A stretch of DNA of 64,000 nt, taken from Mesorhizobium hawassense (GTDB taxonomy: Bacteria > Pseudomonadota > Alphaproteobacteria > Rhizobiales > Rhizobiaceae). The stretch covers positions 273,352-337,351 of the forward strand of contig NZ_QMBP01000005.1 in NCBI RefSeq assembly GCF_003289945.1, read 5' to 3'. This document shows positions 1 through 8,916 of the stretch, piece after piece (position 1 is the stretch's first letter; each line of letters begins with the position of its first letter). Under the pieces are notes generated by a model, which worked only from the letters and a program-made list of their open reading frames with translations, was not told the DNA's origin and ran no database searches. A program made the translations under genes and the position numbers.

Positions 1-586
1 CGGCACGGTCGGCGAGAACCACCATGTCAGCCCGATTCATCCCGAATACTATGCACTACCCAAGAAGGAGCGCGACGCCGCCGGCGCCAAGAAGCTGATG
101 GCCGACGCTGGCCAGGCCGACTTCGAGCATGAGCTGATCACGGTCGAGGACGAATGGCAGAAGAACACCGGCGACGCCATCGCCGGCCAGTTGCGCGACG
201 CCGGCATCAAGGTCAAGCGCACCGTGCTGCCCGGCTCGACCTTCTGGAACGACTGGACGAAGTATCCGTATTCCATGACCATCTGGTACATGCGTCCGCT
301 CGGCGTGCAGGTGCTGGCGCTCGGCTACCGCAGCGGCGAGGCCTGGAACGAGACGGCCTTTTCCAACCCGGACTTCGACGCCAAGCTGAAGGAGGCGCTG
401 TCGCAGATCGATGTCGCCAAGCGCAAGGAGGTGATGAAGGACGTCGAGGCGATTCTGCAGGACTCCGGCGTCATCATCCAGCCGTTCTGGCAGAAGCTCT
501 ATTGCCATATGAACAAGAAGGTGAAGAACTACTCGATGCACCAGACTTACGAAATGGACTTCCACAACGTCTGGCTGGATGCCTGA
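1..586 (+). CDS. ABC transporter solute-binding protein, family 5 (3' end only)
   Basis: Only the C-terminal ~194 residues are in the window; the open frame begins at base 2 and ends with TGA at 584-586. The sequence aligns through its whole visible length with the complete family-5 binding protein at 61872-63512: both have an NHHV..-HPE segment, a TVLP..-TFWNDW segment, a [15 protein letters not shown] segment and an end of the form DSGxIIQP(F/Y)W. Family-5 proteins are periplasmic receptors for peptides or other small solutes feeding an ABC importer. The permease and ATPase genes are not downstream, so they must lie to the left of the window if they are linked. Substrate cannot be assigned. 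Confidence 0.9.
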   Translation, partial: GTVGENHHVSPIHPEYYALPKKERDAAGAKKLMADAGQADFEHELITVEDEWQKNTGDAIAGQLRDAGIKVKRTVLPGSTFWNDWTKYPYSMTIWYMRPLGVQVLALGYRSGEAWNETAFSNPDFDAKLKEALSQIDVAKRKEVMKDVEAILQDSGVIIQPFWQKLYCHMNKKVKNYSMHQTYEMDFHNVWLDA

Positions 587-680
587 TCGCGCCCGGGCTT
601 CATGAGCCGCAAAAAAGCCGATATGCAGGAAGCGTGGTGGCGATCTTGCCACCACGCCGCCGAACATCCGGAGATCCTGC

Positions 681-1154
681 ATGAGACCGATAGTGCTGGC
701 CGCCGCCATGTCGATTGCCTTGCCTTGCGCCGCGCTCGCCGGGCCTGCTTCGAACGCCGTGAAGTTCTTCTACGTGCCTGAAGTGAAGTTCGAGGGGGAC
801 GCGAAATACCGCGACCGCTTCACCGAACCGGTGACCAAGCTGTTCGAAGCCAACGACAAGGCGCAGAAGGAGAAGCCCGACGAGGTGTCCTGCCTCGACT
901 TCGACCCAGGCCTCGACGCGCAGGATTTCGATCAGAAGACCGTTTCGAAGACGCTGAAGCTTAAGGAAGCCGTCAATGGCGACACCGCCGAGGTGACGGC
1001 AAACTTCAATCTCTTCCCGCAAGGCGATGACTCCAAACGCGAAATGGTGTGGTCGCTGAAGAAAGTGGACGGCAAGTGGAAGATCGCCGACATCGCCTCC
1101 AAGACCAGCGACTGGAAGCTCAGCGCGCTGGCATGCGGCTCCTCGACGGAGTGA
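681..1154 (+). CDS. Secreted DUF3828-like protein, copy 1
   Basis: A 157-residue protein with a signal peptide of about 20 residues ending at a typical ALA-G cut site, so it should be periplasmic. GGAG lies 7 bases before the ATG. The mature part has alternating charged strands and a C-terminal VWSLKKVDGKWKIADI-type segment, the pattern of DUF3828/NTF2-like small periplasmic domains. It is paralogous to the next gene, 4 bases downstream: both share a CLD..-LD..D(F/Y)D segment, an EAVNGD(T/Q)A segment and a final W(K/A)LS..C. No enzymatic residues are recognisable. The family assignment is by pattern only. Confidence 0.75.
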   Translation: MRPIVLAAAMSIALPCAALAGPASNAVKFFYVPEVKFEGDAKYRDRFTEPVTKLFEANDKAQKEKPDEVSCLDFDPGLDAQDFDQKTVSKTLKLKEAVNGDTAEVTANFNLFPQGDDSKREMVWSLKKVDGKWKIADIASKTSDWKLSALACGSSTE

Positions 1155-1158
1155 CGCC

Positions 1159-1770
1159 GTGCTTCGCCGTCTCGTCCTCGCGCTGTCGAGCTTGTCGATG
1201 CTGGCCGCGGGGCTGAACGGCGGCGCCTGCGCGCAGGGGCTGTTCGGCGCGCCGCCAAAAGCCTCGTCCGGCGACAAGTCGCCGCCTGCGGTCGACAAGT
1301 CGCCACCTGTGGTCGACAACTCGCCGCCGGCGGCTACGGAACCGGAAAGCAAGCCGGCCGAACCGGCGCCCGTCGCGCCTGTTCTGCCAGGATCGCCCAC
1401 GGCGGTGGTAAAGCCTTTTTATGAGCATCTCGGGCTGGAACTGGACCCCGCCCAGCGCAAGAACTTCGTCGATCCGGCGAAAACCGTGCTCGACAAGAGC
1501 GATACGCTGCGCGCCTCAGGGCAGGGCGAGTGCCTCGACCCCAACATGGCGCTCGACAATGCCGACTATGACAAGCTCGCCATCGACAAGAGTCTGCGCA
1601 CCATGGAGGCCGTCAATGGCGACCAGGCAAAGGTGGTCGTCGCCTTCGTCGTCGAGGGCCACCAGCATCGGCTGGAATGGAAGTTGAAGAAGGTCGGCGG
1701 CGACTGGAAGGTATCCGATCTTCTGTCGGTGACCGGCGAATGGGCGCTCAGCCAGTACCAGTGCGAGTGA
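1159..1770 (+). CDS. Secreted DUF3828-like protein, copy 2, with Pro-rich linker
   Basis: A 203-residue paralogue of the preceding gene, starting at GTG with GGAG 8 bases upstream. After the signal peptide (about residues 1-25) comes an insert absent from copy 1, roughly residues 34-75, made of near-repeats of DKSPPxV followed by a Pro/Glu/Ala-rich stretch. This looks like a flexible spacer that could cross the periplasm or hold the domain away from the membrane. The C-terminal domain (about 80-203) matches copy 1. The two genes are almost contiguous and probably co-transcribed. Function is unknown. Confidence 0.75.
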   Translation: MLRRLVLALSSLSMLAAGLNGGACAQGLFGAPPKASSGDKSPPAVDKSPPVVDNSPPAATEPESKPAEPAPVAPVLPGSPTAVVKPFYEHLGLELDPAQRKNFVDPAKTVLDKSDTLRASGQGECLDPNMALDNADYDKLAIDKSLRTMEAVNGDQAKVVVAFVVEGHQHRLEWKLKKVGGDWKVSDLLSVTGEWALSQYQCE

Positions 1771-1803
1771 GTTGCCGATGAATGCGCCGCTGGGTCATTG
1801 CCT

Positions 1804-2673
1804 ATGAGAGTTCGCGCTTTGCTCGGGCTCGCGCTGGCCGCGATGTGCATCGTCGGTGGCATCGGCACGTGGCGCGTCGGCACGATGCTGATTGCCCGGG
1901 AGCCGCGTCAGACCCTGACGGCGCCTGGCGACCTGCCCGTCGACCGGGTCGCGCTGGATCAGCCAGGCACGCCCGATCTTGTCGGCTGGGTGGCCGAGCG
2001 TCAGGGCAGTTGCGGCGCGATCGTTCTGCTGCATGGCCGCGGCGCCAACCGGTTGGCCTCGGTGCAAAGGGCGAAAATGCTGTTCGACGCCGGCTATTCC
2101 GTGGTCCTCTTCGACCTGTCGGGTCACGGCGAGAGTGGCGGCACCGTTCAGGGCTTCGGCTACAGCGAAGGGCAGGACGCCGCCCGAATCCTTGCCTATG
2201 CAAGGCAGCGCTTTCCCGGTCAGAAAATCGGCGCGCTCGGCTCGTCGCTGGGCGCCGCATCGTTTGTCTTTGCGGCGCCGAAGGCGCAGGCCGACGCCTA
2301 TGTGCTCGAACAGCTCTATGCGACGTTGCGCGCGACGACGGCCTGGCGCATGCCGTTCCCTGCGTTGCGTCGCTTGCAGGCCGATATCCTGCTGGCACAG
2401 ATGTCGGTGCGCCTCGGCTTCGGCGCCGACGACGTCAGGCCTGTCGACCGCATCGGCAAGATCGGCAAACCGCTGATCCTGCTGGCAGGCGGTGCCGATC
2501 CCTTCATCGATCACGGGCAGGTGACAGCCTTGCATGACGCCGCGCCGACCTCGGAGCTCGTCTGGTTTGAAGGCGCCGGCCATGTCGACCTGATGCGTTA
2601 CGACCAGTCGCGCTACCGCGGCTCGGTGCTGCCGTTCCTGTCAAAGAACCTCTGCCAGGCCGGCCATGTCTGA
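1804..2673 (+). CDS. Alpha/beta hydrolase, membrane-anchored or secreted
   Basis: The protein has an N-terminal hydrophobic segment, then an alpha/beta-hydrolase fold with an LLHGRGANR oxyanion-region motif, the nucleophile elbow GSSLGA, an AGGADPFI segment that usually carries the acid residue, and GAGHVDL with the catalytic His. It therefore resembles the serine hydrolases of the YqkD/FrsA-like group. The first ATG in frame is at 1804; a TTG at 1798 is also possible, and neither has a strong ribosome-binding site. The gene converges on queF, with the two stop codons 4 bases apart. Substrate unknown. Confidence 0.85.
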   Translation: MRVRALLGLALAAMCIVGGIGTWRVGTMLIAREPRQTLTAPGDLPVDRVALDQPGTPDLVGWVAERQGSCGAIVLLHGRGANRLASVQRAKMLFDAGYSVVLFDLSGHGESGGTVQGFGYSEGQDAARILAYARQRFPGQKIGALGSSLGAASFVFAAPKAQADAYVLEQLYATLRATTAWRMPFPALRRLQADILLAQMSVRLGFGADDVRPVDRIGKIGKPLILLAGGADPFIDHGQVTALHDAAPTSELVWFEGAGHVDLMRYDQSRYRGSVLPFLSKNLCQAGHV

Positions 2674-2677
2674 GCGC

Positions 2678-3139
2678 TCAGCCTCTTCCGCGATAGGGCG
2701 CAACGCCCGTGTCGGGCAGCCATACGTCCTTGGGCGGTGCGCCGGTCTGCCAGAAAACGTCGATCGGGATGCCGCCCCGCGGGAACCAGTAGCCGCCGAC
2801 GCGCAGCCAGAGCGGCTTGGTCACCTCGACGATGCGGCGGCCGATCATCACCGTGCACTCCTCGTGGAAGGCGCCGTGGTTGCGGAACGAGGTCATGAAC
2901 AGCTTCAGCGACTTCGATTCCACCAGCATTTCGTCGGGTGCGTAGTCGATGACGATGTGGGCGAAGTCGGGCTGGCCGGTGACCGGGCAGAGCGAGGTGA
3001 ATTCAGGGCAGGTGAAGCGCACGATCGCCGGCGGGCCGTCGCCGCGCTGGAACGGCACGGCCTCCAGGACCGCCTGTTCGGGGCTCTGTGGAGTCTCGAC
3101 GTGCTTGCCGAGTTGGGTGAGGTTCTTGGCGTCGGTCAT
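2678..3139 (-). CDS. queF: NADPH-dependent 7-cyano-7-deazaguanine reductase
   Basis: QueF reduces preQ0 to preQ1 with NADPH in queuosine biosynthesis, in the cytoplasm. The 153-residue protein is of the short (unimodular) type. It shows the signature [12 protein letters not shown], with the nucleophilic Cys51 that forms the thioimide and Asp58, followed by the ESKSLKLF segment that contacts substrate and NADPH. The frame is open for 35 more codons upstream, but the ATG at 3139 is preceded by AAGGAG and gives the standard family length. No other queuosine gene is nearby. Confidence 0.96.
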   Translation of the reverse strand: MTDAKNLTQLGKHVETPQSPEQAVLEAVPFQRGDGPPAIVRFTCPEFTSLCPVTGQPDFAHIVIDYAPDEMLVESKSLKLFMTSFRNHGAFHEECTVMIGRRIVEVTKPLWLRVGGYWFPRGGIPIDVFWQTGAPPKDVWLPDTGVAPYRGRG

Positions 3140-3266
3140 GGGCGGCTCCTTGCTGCCACCCAAAAGTCCGAGCGGCAGGCAAAACAAGGCGGAAATTACG
3201 CCGCAATCTTTCAGACGCGGCGGGTTTGGGCCGCTCATTAGCACAATTTGAAACGGCAGGAAGACG

Positions 3267-5312
3267 ATGACCAGCAGCGACCCGCTTCTCCAACCCTACC
3301 AGCTCAAGCACCTGACGCTGAAGAACCGGCTGATGTCGACGAGCCATGAGCCGGCCTATTCCGAGGACGGCATGCCGAAGGAACGCTACCGGCTCTACCA
3401 TGCCGAAAAGGCCAAGGGCGGCATGGCGCTGACCATGACGGCGGGTTCGGCGATCGTGTCGCGCGACAGCCCCGCCGCCTTCGGCAACCTGCATGTCTAT
3501 GACGACAGGATCGTGCCGTGGCTGGCCGAGCTCGCGGATGCCTGCCATGAGCACGACTGCAAGGTGATGATCCAGATCACCCATCTCGGCCGCCGCACCG
3601 GCTGGAACAAGGCCGACTGGCTGCCGGTGCTGTCGGCCTCGCCGGTGCGCGAGCCGGCGCACCGCGCCTTTCCCAAGACCATCGAGGAGTGGGATATCGA
3701 GCGCATCGTCGCCGACTATGCCGCCGCCGCCCAGCGTTGCCAGGCGGCCGGGCTCGACGGCATCGAATTCGAGGCCTACGGCCATCTGATGGACGGTTTC
3801 TGGTCGCCGGCCACCAACCGACGCGACGACGATTTCGGCGGCTCGCTCGACAACCGGCTGCGCTTCACCGACATGGTGCTGGACGCGGTGCGCAAGGCGG
3901 TCGGGGAAAAATTCGTCGTCGGCATCCGTATGGTCGCCGACGAGGATTTCGCAAAGGGTCTGTCGAAGGAGGAGGGCGTCGAGATCGCCAGGCGGCTCGC
4001 CAGTTCCGGCAAGGTCGATTTCCTCAACATCATCCGCGGCTCGATCGAAACCGACGCGGCCCTGACCAAGGTCATTCCGGTGACCGGCATGCGGTCTTCG
4101 CCGCATCTCGATTTTGCCGGTGAGGTGCGGGCGGCGACGAAATTCCCGACCTTCCACGCGGCGCGCATTTCCGATGTCGCCACCGCGCGTCACGCCATCT
4201 CCACCGGCAAGCTCGACATGGTCGGCATGACGCGCGCCCACATCGCCGACCCGCACATCATCCGCAAGGTGATGGAAGGCCGCGAGCACGAGATTCGCCC
4301 TTGCGTCGGCGCCACCTATTGCCTGGACCGCATCTATGAAGGCGGCGAGGCGCTCTGTGTTCACAACGCCGCGACCGGCCGCGAGGCCGATATCCCGCAT
4401 ATCATCAAAAAGAGCGAGGGGCCGAGCAAGCGCGTGGTTGTGGTGGGCGCCGGCGCAGGCGGCCTGGAAGCGGCGCGCGTCGCCGCCGAGCGCGGACATC
4501 AGGTGACCGTGCTGGAAGCGTCGAGCCAGGCTGGTGGCCAGGTGAGGCTGGCAACCCAGAATCCACGCCGCAAGGAACTGATCGGCATCATCGACTGGCG
4601 GCTGGCCGAACTCGACCGCCTCGGCGTCGAGATCCGCTACGACACCTGGGCCGAGAAGGACGACGTGCTGGCGCTGGCGCCGGATGTGGTGATCGTGGCG
4701 ACCGGCGGCCTGCCGCAGAACCCGCCGCTGACGGCCGGCGACAATCTCGTCACCTCCAGCTGGGACATCATGGCGGGCAGCGTCAAGCCGGCCGAGAACG
4801 TTCTGCTTTACGACGACAATGGCGGCCATCAGGGCATGGGTGCGGCGGAGTTGATCGCCAACTGCGGCTCGAAGCTCGAACTGGTTTCGCCGGAGCGTTT
4901 TTTCGCGCCGGAAATGGGCGGCCTGAACCACGTTCCCTATATGCGCGCTTTCCACGAAAAGGGCGTCACCGTCACCATCAACACAAGGCTGCGCTCGGTG
5001 CGGCGCGAGGGCAACCAGCTTATCGCCGAGCTGGCTTCCGACTTCGCCGACGGCTGGCGCGGCGAGCGGCGGATCGACCAAGTGGTGGTCGAGCACGGCA
5101 CCGCACCGCTCGACGACCTCTATCTGTCGCTGAAGCCGCTGTCGAAGAACGCCGGCGCGGTCGATTACGAGCGGTTGGTGAGCGGCGGCGAGATCTTCCC
5201 ATCGCGCAATCCCGACGGCGGCTTTGTCCTATTCCGCATCGGCGATGCCGTCGCCTCGCGCAACATCCACGCAGCCATCTATGACGGCATCCGGTTCGGG
5301 ATCCGGATTTGA
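3267..5312 (+). CDS. Old-yellow-enzyme/TMADH-type NADH:flavin oxidoreductase, probable N-demethylase
   Basis: A 681-residue protein built like trimethylamine dehydrogenase and 2,4-dienoyl-CoA reductase: an FMN-binding TIM barrel (about 1-340), an iron-sulfur segment, then a FAD/NAD(P)-type Rossmann region starting at [10 protein letters not shown] (about 389-400). Closest in style to the rhizobial dimethylglycine / N-methylproline (stachydrine) demethylase group, so oxidative N-demethylation of a betaine-derived amine is the best guess. In TMADH the cluster ligands are C-x2-C-x2-C-x12-C; here they are Cys346, Ala349, Cys352 and Cys364, so one ligand is missing. CAGGAAG precedes the ATG. It is monocistronic, divergent from queF. 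Confidence 0.85.
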   Translation: MTSSDPLLQPYQLKHLTLKNRLMSTSHEPAYSEDGMPKERYRLYHAEKAKGGMALTMTAGSAIVSRDSPAAFGNLHVYDDRIVPWLAELADACHEHDCKVMIQITHLGRRTGWNKADWLPVLSASPVREPAHRAFPKTIEEWDIERIVADYAAAAQRCQAAGLDGIEFEAYGHLMDGFWSPATNRRDDDFGGSLDNRLRFTDMVLDAVRKAVGEKFVVGIRMVADEDFAKGLSKEEGVEIARRLASSGKVDFLNIIRGSIETDAALTKVIPVTGMRSSPHLDFAGEVRAATKFPTFHAARISDVATARHAISTGKLDMVGMTRAHIADPHIIRKVMEGREHEIRPCVGATYCLDRIYEGGEALCVHNAATGREADIPHIIKKSEGPSKRVVVVGAGAGGLEAARVAAERGHQVTVLEASSQAGGQVRLATQNPRRKELIGIIDWRLAELDRLGVEIRYDTWAEKDDVLALAPDVVIVATGGLPQNPPLTAGDNLVTSSWDIMAGSVKPAENVLLYDDNGGHQGMGAAELIANCGSKLELVSPERFFAPEMGGLNHVPYMRAFHEKGVTVTINTRLRSVRREGNQLIAELASDFADGWRGERRIDQVVVEHGTAPLDDLYLSLKPLSKNAGAVDYERLVSGGEIFPSRNPDGGFVLFRIGDAVASRNIHAAIYDGIRFGIRI

Positions 5313-5326
5313 GCACGGCCACGTGA

Positions 5327-5379
5327 CGCGCAACGGACCTTTGCAAGGAGAGCCACCTGCCGCTTTGGCCCGTTGCGCG
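5327..5379. terminator. Inverted repeat between convergent genes, possible terminator
   Basis: Perfect 10-base arms CGCGCAACGG (5327-5336) and CCGTTGCGCG (5370-5379) with a 33-base loop lie between the convergent flavoenzyme and membrane-protein genes. There is no T-run and the loop is long, so the terminator role is only suggested by position. Confidence 0.35.
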
Positions 5380-5413
5380 CCGCGCATGATCGGCTTTCGC
5401 CGACCGTGCGGTT

Positions 5414-5821
5414 CTAAAACATCCTGGCGGTCGCCATGCAAAGCACGGTGATGACCAAGAGCCCGCCGGCGATGCGTTCGCCTCTGGTCATCTTTGCCCG
5501 CAATTGGGTCTGCGTCGCCTGATCGGCGCCGGCCAGTTGCCTGCTGGCGGAGGCGACAAGTGCGCCCTGCACGCCGGCGGCGATCAGCGCCGTCAAAATG
5601 CCGAGCGCCAGCACCTTCTCCATCGAGCCGAACGAGCCCTCATGGAAGAAATACCAGAGCAGTATGCCGGTCAGGAAAACCATGCCGGAGGCGCCAAGCT
5701 GCGGCCGGATGAAGCGCTCCGCCTTGATCTCCGTATCGCGGGCGACCGCGATGGTCGTGCCGGCCCAGAAGACGCCGGCCATGACGTGCAGGCCGATGAC
5801 GACGATATAGACATATTGCAT
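5414..5821 (-). CDS. Small integral membrane protein, four predicted helices
   Basis: About 135 residues with four hydrophobic segments. The first contains the HVMAGVFWAG segment, reminiscent of small CopD/haem-related membrane proteins with a His in helix 1, and the last ends in the C-terminal ALL..-TVLCMATARMF region. ATG at 5821 is chosen because GAGGA sits 8 bases upstream; a GTG two codons earlier is too close to that site. The gene is divergent from a MarR regulator, and a 14-bp palindrome lies between them, so it is probably that regulator's target. Specific function is not recognised. Confidence 0.75.
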   Translation of the reverse strand: MQYVYIVVIGLHVMAGVFWAGTTIAVARDTEIKAERFIRPQLGASGMVFLTGILLWYFFHEGSFGSMEKVLALGILTALIAAGVQGALVASASRQLAGADQATQTQLRAKMTRGERIAGGLLVITVLCMATARMF

Positions 5822-5889
5822 GACCACATTCCTCTCTGCCGCCCGCCGCCTGCGCGCCGACCATGATGCGGCGCCATCAATAAGACAAA

Positions 5890-5903
5890 GTTAGATATCT
5901 AAC
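5890..5903. promoter_or_regulatory. MarR-type operator palindrome
   Basis: GTTAGATATCTAAC is a perfect 14-bp palindrome located in the 144-bp divergent intergenic region between the membrane-protein gene and the MarR gene. It is followed at 5905 by another GTTAGAT half site. MarR-family regulators commonly bind TTAG-rich palindromes of this size in such divergent promoters, so this is probably the autoregulatory operator controlling both genes. Confidence 0.7.
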
Positions 5904-5965
5904 GGTTAGATGTCAATTCATTCAGCCGAGTTTCACGTCCCCGCTGCTTGCACTACTGTCACGTC

Positions 5966-6403
5966 ATGACACCGTTTGACCGCCCGCCCGTCGGCATGAA
6001 TCTAGCCCGCACAGCGAAGGTGGTGGCCCAGGCTTTCGACGCCGCGCTGGTCGAAGCCGGCGGCACGCTGCCGGTCTGGCTGACCCTGCTGTCGGTCAAG
6101 TCGAAGGAACTCGCCAACCAGCGCGAGCTTGCTGGCATGATCGGCATTCAGGGCGCGACGCTGACGCATCACCTCAACGCCATGGAAGCGCAAGGGTTGC
6201 TGACGCGACGCCGTGATCCGGAGAACCGCAGGGTCCATCAGGTGGCGCTGACGGAAGCCGGCGAAGCACTGTTCGAAAAGCTGCGGCTCGCTGCCGTCGC
6301 CTTCGACAAGCGGCTGCGGGCTGACATTCCCGATGACAGGCTGGCCGAATTCGCCGAGGTGCTGGCGATGCTAAGGGCGAATGCGGCAGTGCATCAGTCG
6401 TAA
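5966..6403 (+). CDS. MarR-family transcriptional regulator
   Basis: A 145-residue winged-helix regulator. The recognition region contains GIQGATLTHHLNAMEAQGLL and the wing RRRDPENRRVHQVALTEAG, which carries the D-x-R-x3-(V/L) pattern typical of MarR proteins. Flanking helices would form the dimer interface. ATG at 5966 is chosen over an in-frame TTG at 5948. It faces the small membrane protein across the GTTAGATATCTAAC palindrome and most likely represses it and itself. The ligand is unknown. Confidence 0.9.
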   Translation: MTPFDRPPVGMNLARTAKVVAQAFDAALVEAGGTLPVWLTLLSVKSKELANQRELAGMIGIQGATLTHHLNAMEAQGLLTRRRDPENRRVHQVALTEAGEALFEKLRLAAVAFDKRLRADIPDDRLAEFAEVLAMLRANAAVHQS

Positions 6404-6547
6404 CCCGCTATCGCGCCGAAGGCGTAGTGGCGCAGCCTGAGCAATCCTAGCAAGCCGCCATGCCAGTGTGGCTGTCTCAAGTCCCAGTGGATTGCCCAGG
6501 TCAGTTGGGATTCGGGTGGGCCGGCCTCACCCCAATAACAATTGACC

Positions 6548-8617
6548 CTAAGCGAGGCTGCCCCGCAGCACTTTCAGCTTCGCTTTCTTCGGGCTGCGCG
6601 CCAGCAGCCATTCGCGCGCCTTGTCCTGCGGCATCGGGAAGGCGATGGAATAGCCCTGCACCTGGTCGCAGCCGATCGCCATCAGCGAGTCGAGCTCGGC
6701 CTCGGTTTCGGCGCCTTCGGCGACGATCGAGATGCCGAGTCCCCGGGCAAGCTCGGTGATGGCACGCACGATCTTGGTGTTGTCGCCGTTCTCATTGATG
6801 TTCTGAACGAAGCGACGGTCGATCTTCAGCCGGTCGATCTCGTTCGGGTTGACGTGGCTGAGCGAGGCATAGCCGGTGCCGAAATCGTCGAGTTCGAGAT
6901 GCACGCCGGCGGCGCGGATGTGCCTGAGCTTGGCGGCGATGCCGGTCTTCTCGTCGTCGAGGATGACGGATTCGACGATTTCCAGCGACAGCTTCTGCGG
7001 CGCCAGCCCGGCGCGTTCGAGCGTGCCGAACAGGAAGGCGTCGAAATCGGGCTCGCGCAGCTCCGTGCCGGAAACGTTGACGGCGATGCGCCCGAAATCG
7101 ATGCCGGCGCGATCCCACTCGGCGGCTTCTTCGATCGCCTTGCTGATGACGATGCGGCCGATATCCGGCATAAAGCCGCATTTCTCGGCGACGGGAATGA
7201 ATTCGCCGGGCGAGATCATGCCGCGCGTCTCGTGCTTCCAGCGCACCAGCGCCTCGATGCCGCTGATCTTGCCGCTGGTCAGCGACACCTGCGGCTGGAA
7301 ATAGACCTCGAAGCTCTTGTTGGCGATCGCCGTACGGATGTCCTGCTCGAGCTGCTTGCGGTAGTCGAGCTCGCGCCGCAGCTCTTCCGAGAAGAAGGAG
7401 AAATTTCCGCCGCCCAGCTTCTTGGCCGAATAGAGTGCGAGATCGGCATGGACGAGCAGGTCCTGCGCGTTGTCGGCGTCGACCGGGTAGACCGCGATGC
7501 CGGCGCTGGCGCCGGGCATGATGGTCGTGCCCTGGAACGTGATCGGCTCGTTGATCTCGCCAAGGATGCGCTTGGCCAGCGCATGGATGTCCTCGGTCGA
7601 GCCGGCGCCGTTGAGGATCATGACGAACTCGTCGCCGCCAAGCCGCGCGCAGAGATCCGACGCGCGGCAGGAATCGCGCATGCGCTGCGCCGTCACCACC
7701 AGCACATAGTCGCCGGCGGCATGGCCGAGCGTATCGTTGATCTGCTTGAAGCGGTCGAGATCGAACTGGATCACCGCCAGGCGCTCGCGGCGGCGGTGCG
7801 CCCCCTTGATCAGCGTGTCGAAATGGTCGGTGAGGAAGGTACGGTTGTGCAGGCCGGTCAGGCCGTCATGCACGGCGATGAAGGCCATCGAGTTGCGCGC
7901 GTCGACCAGTTCGCGCGTCTTGCGCAGAATGGCGTTGGACATCGGCCGGAAGATGAACAGCGCCACCAGCACGATGACGCCGAGCGTGGCGAAGAACAAC
8001 TTGCGGTGCAGGTCGAGGATGCTGCTGGATTTTTCGTCGGCGAAGGCGCTGATGCGCTGGCCGAGCGCGGCATAGCCGGACATGGTCGCATTGGCCACTG
8101 AGGCATCGAGGCCGACGCGTTCGCCGCCGCCCTTGTAGCCGTCACTCTGCATGCCGAGCTGCGACTCGAAGGACGAGACCAGCCTGTCGCCATTGGCGAC
8201 GAGGCCGACCGAGAAATAATCGAGGTGGAACGGCTTGTTGAACAGCACGTATTCGATCGACTTCGGATCGTTGCGCGCCGGCGACAGCGGGTCGGCGCCG
8301 GTCTCCTTGAGCAGCTGGTCGTAGCTGGTCTCGAACTCGCCCGTCGCCTGCTTGAGCGCGGTCACCAGCGCCGGCTGCTTGTCGCGCGCGGCGGCGCCGG
8401 TGGCGCTGGCCAGGAAGACGATGCGCTGCGACAGCGCCTTTTGCGTCGAGACGATGTCGAGCAGCGTGTCGTTATGCTGCTGCTGCGCCATCAGCTGCTG
8501 CAAGAGCACGAACGAGGCCACCACCATGGCGGCAATGATCGTCAGCGCCAGCCAGTAGCCGGTCTTGATGAGCAGGATCAGCTTGCGTGAAACGCTATGC
8601 ACTGGCTGCTGCGACAT
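6548..8617 (-). CDS. Membrane-bound diguanylate cyclase/phosphodiesterase (GGDEF-EAL)
   Basis: A 689-residue cyclic-di-GMP protein. Domain order: transmembrane helix (about 11-41), a periplasmic helical sensor region of the PilJ/NIT-like type (about 42-200), second helix (about 204-225), GGDEF domain with an intact RLGGDEF motif (G327-F331), and an EAL domain with EAL at 455-457 and downstream DDFGTGY and KIDRRF motifs intact. Both activities could therefore operate, or one could be regulatory. The frame stays open 104 codons further upstream, but ATG at 8617 starts a normal N-terminus (MSQQPVHS) directly before helix 1. It is divergent from kbl with no evident functional link. Confidence 0.93.
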   Translation of the reverse strand: MSQQPVHSVSRKLILLIKTGYWLALTIIAAMVVASFVLLQQLMAQQQHNDTLLDIVSTQKALSQRIVFLASATGAAARDKQPALVTALKQATGEFETSYDQLLKETGADPLSPARNDPKSIEYVLFNKPFHLDYFSVGLVANGDRLVSSFESQLGMQSDGYKGGGERVGLDASVANATMSGYAALGQRISAFADEKSSSILDLHRKLFFATLGVIVLVALFIFRPMSNAILRKTRELVDARNSMAFIAVHDGLTGLHNRTFLTDHFDTLIKGAHRRRERLAVIQFDLDRFKQINDTLGHAAGDYVLVVTAQRMRDSCRASDLCARLGGDEFVMILNGAGSTEDIHALAKRILGEINEPITFQGTTIMPGASAGIAVYPVDADNAQDLLVHADLALYSAKKLGGGNFSFFSEELRRELDYRKQLEQDIRTAIANKSFEVYFQPQVSLTSGKISGIEALVRWKHETRGMISPGEFIPVAEKCGFMPDIGRIVISKAIEEAAEWDRAGIDFGRIAVNVSGTELREPDFDAFLFGTLERAGLAPQKLSLEIVESVILDDEKTGIAAKLRHIRAAGVHLELDDFGTGYASLSHVNPNEIDRLKIDRRFVQNINENGDNTKIVRAITELARGLGISIVAEGAETEAELDSLMAIGCDQVQGYSIAFPMPQDKAREWLLARSPKKAKLKVLRGSLA

Positions 8618-8916
8618 AACTTGAGTGACCCCTTCGGTCGACGGATTCCTGCCAAGGTTCTGGCGGGAAAACGCTTGCCCTGAAAGGGTTAACAGGTCGG
8701 CAAGGCAGGCCGGCGGCGGTCGCGGCAGCGTGACAAAGCTCGCGAAATGGTTATCACGTCCTTTCCCGCACACCTCATTTTTGCGCGCATCGGCGCCGCG
8801 CCGCTGCGAAACATCGCGACCGGGCTTTCGCGACGCCACCGAAGCGGTCGCTTTTGCGATGGATTTTTTGGAGCCGTAGCGCGACAGTCCGGCCACGAAC
8901 CGAACAGGGCCGGACC
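8618..8916. other. Divergent intergenic region
   Basis: 299 bases between the GGDEF-EAL gene and kbl. It must hold both promoters. I see no strong palindrome, RNA gene or repeat in it. Open frames run into it from both sides but lack start sites as good as those chosen. Confidence 0.5.

Noticed and set aside
3140..3266. PreQ1 riboswitch upstream of queF
   Set aside because: The short gap was scanned for the expected compact hairpin and A-rich tail, but I could not trace one convincingly.
3003..5096. 697-codon open frame on the minus strand across the flavoenzyme gene
   Set aside because: It is antisense to a gene with clear domains, its translation is rich in Ala, Arg, His and Asp with no domain pattern, and such frames are expected in high-GC DNA.
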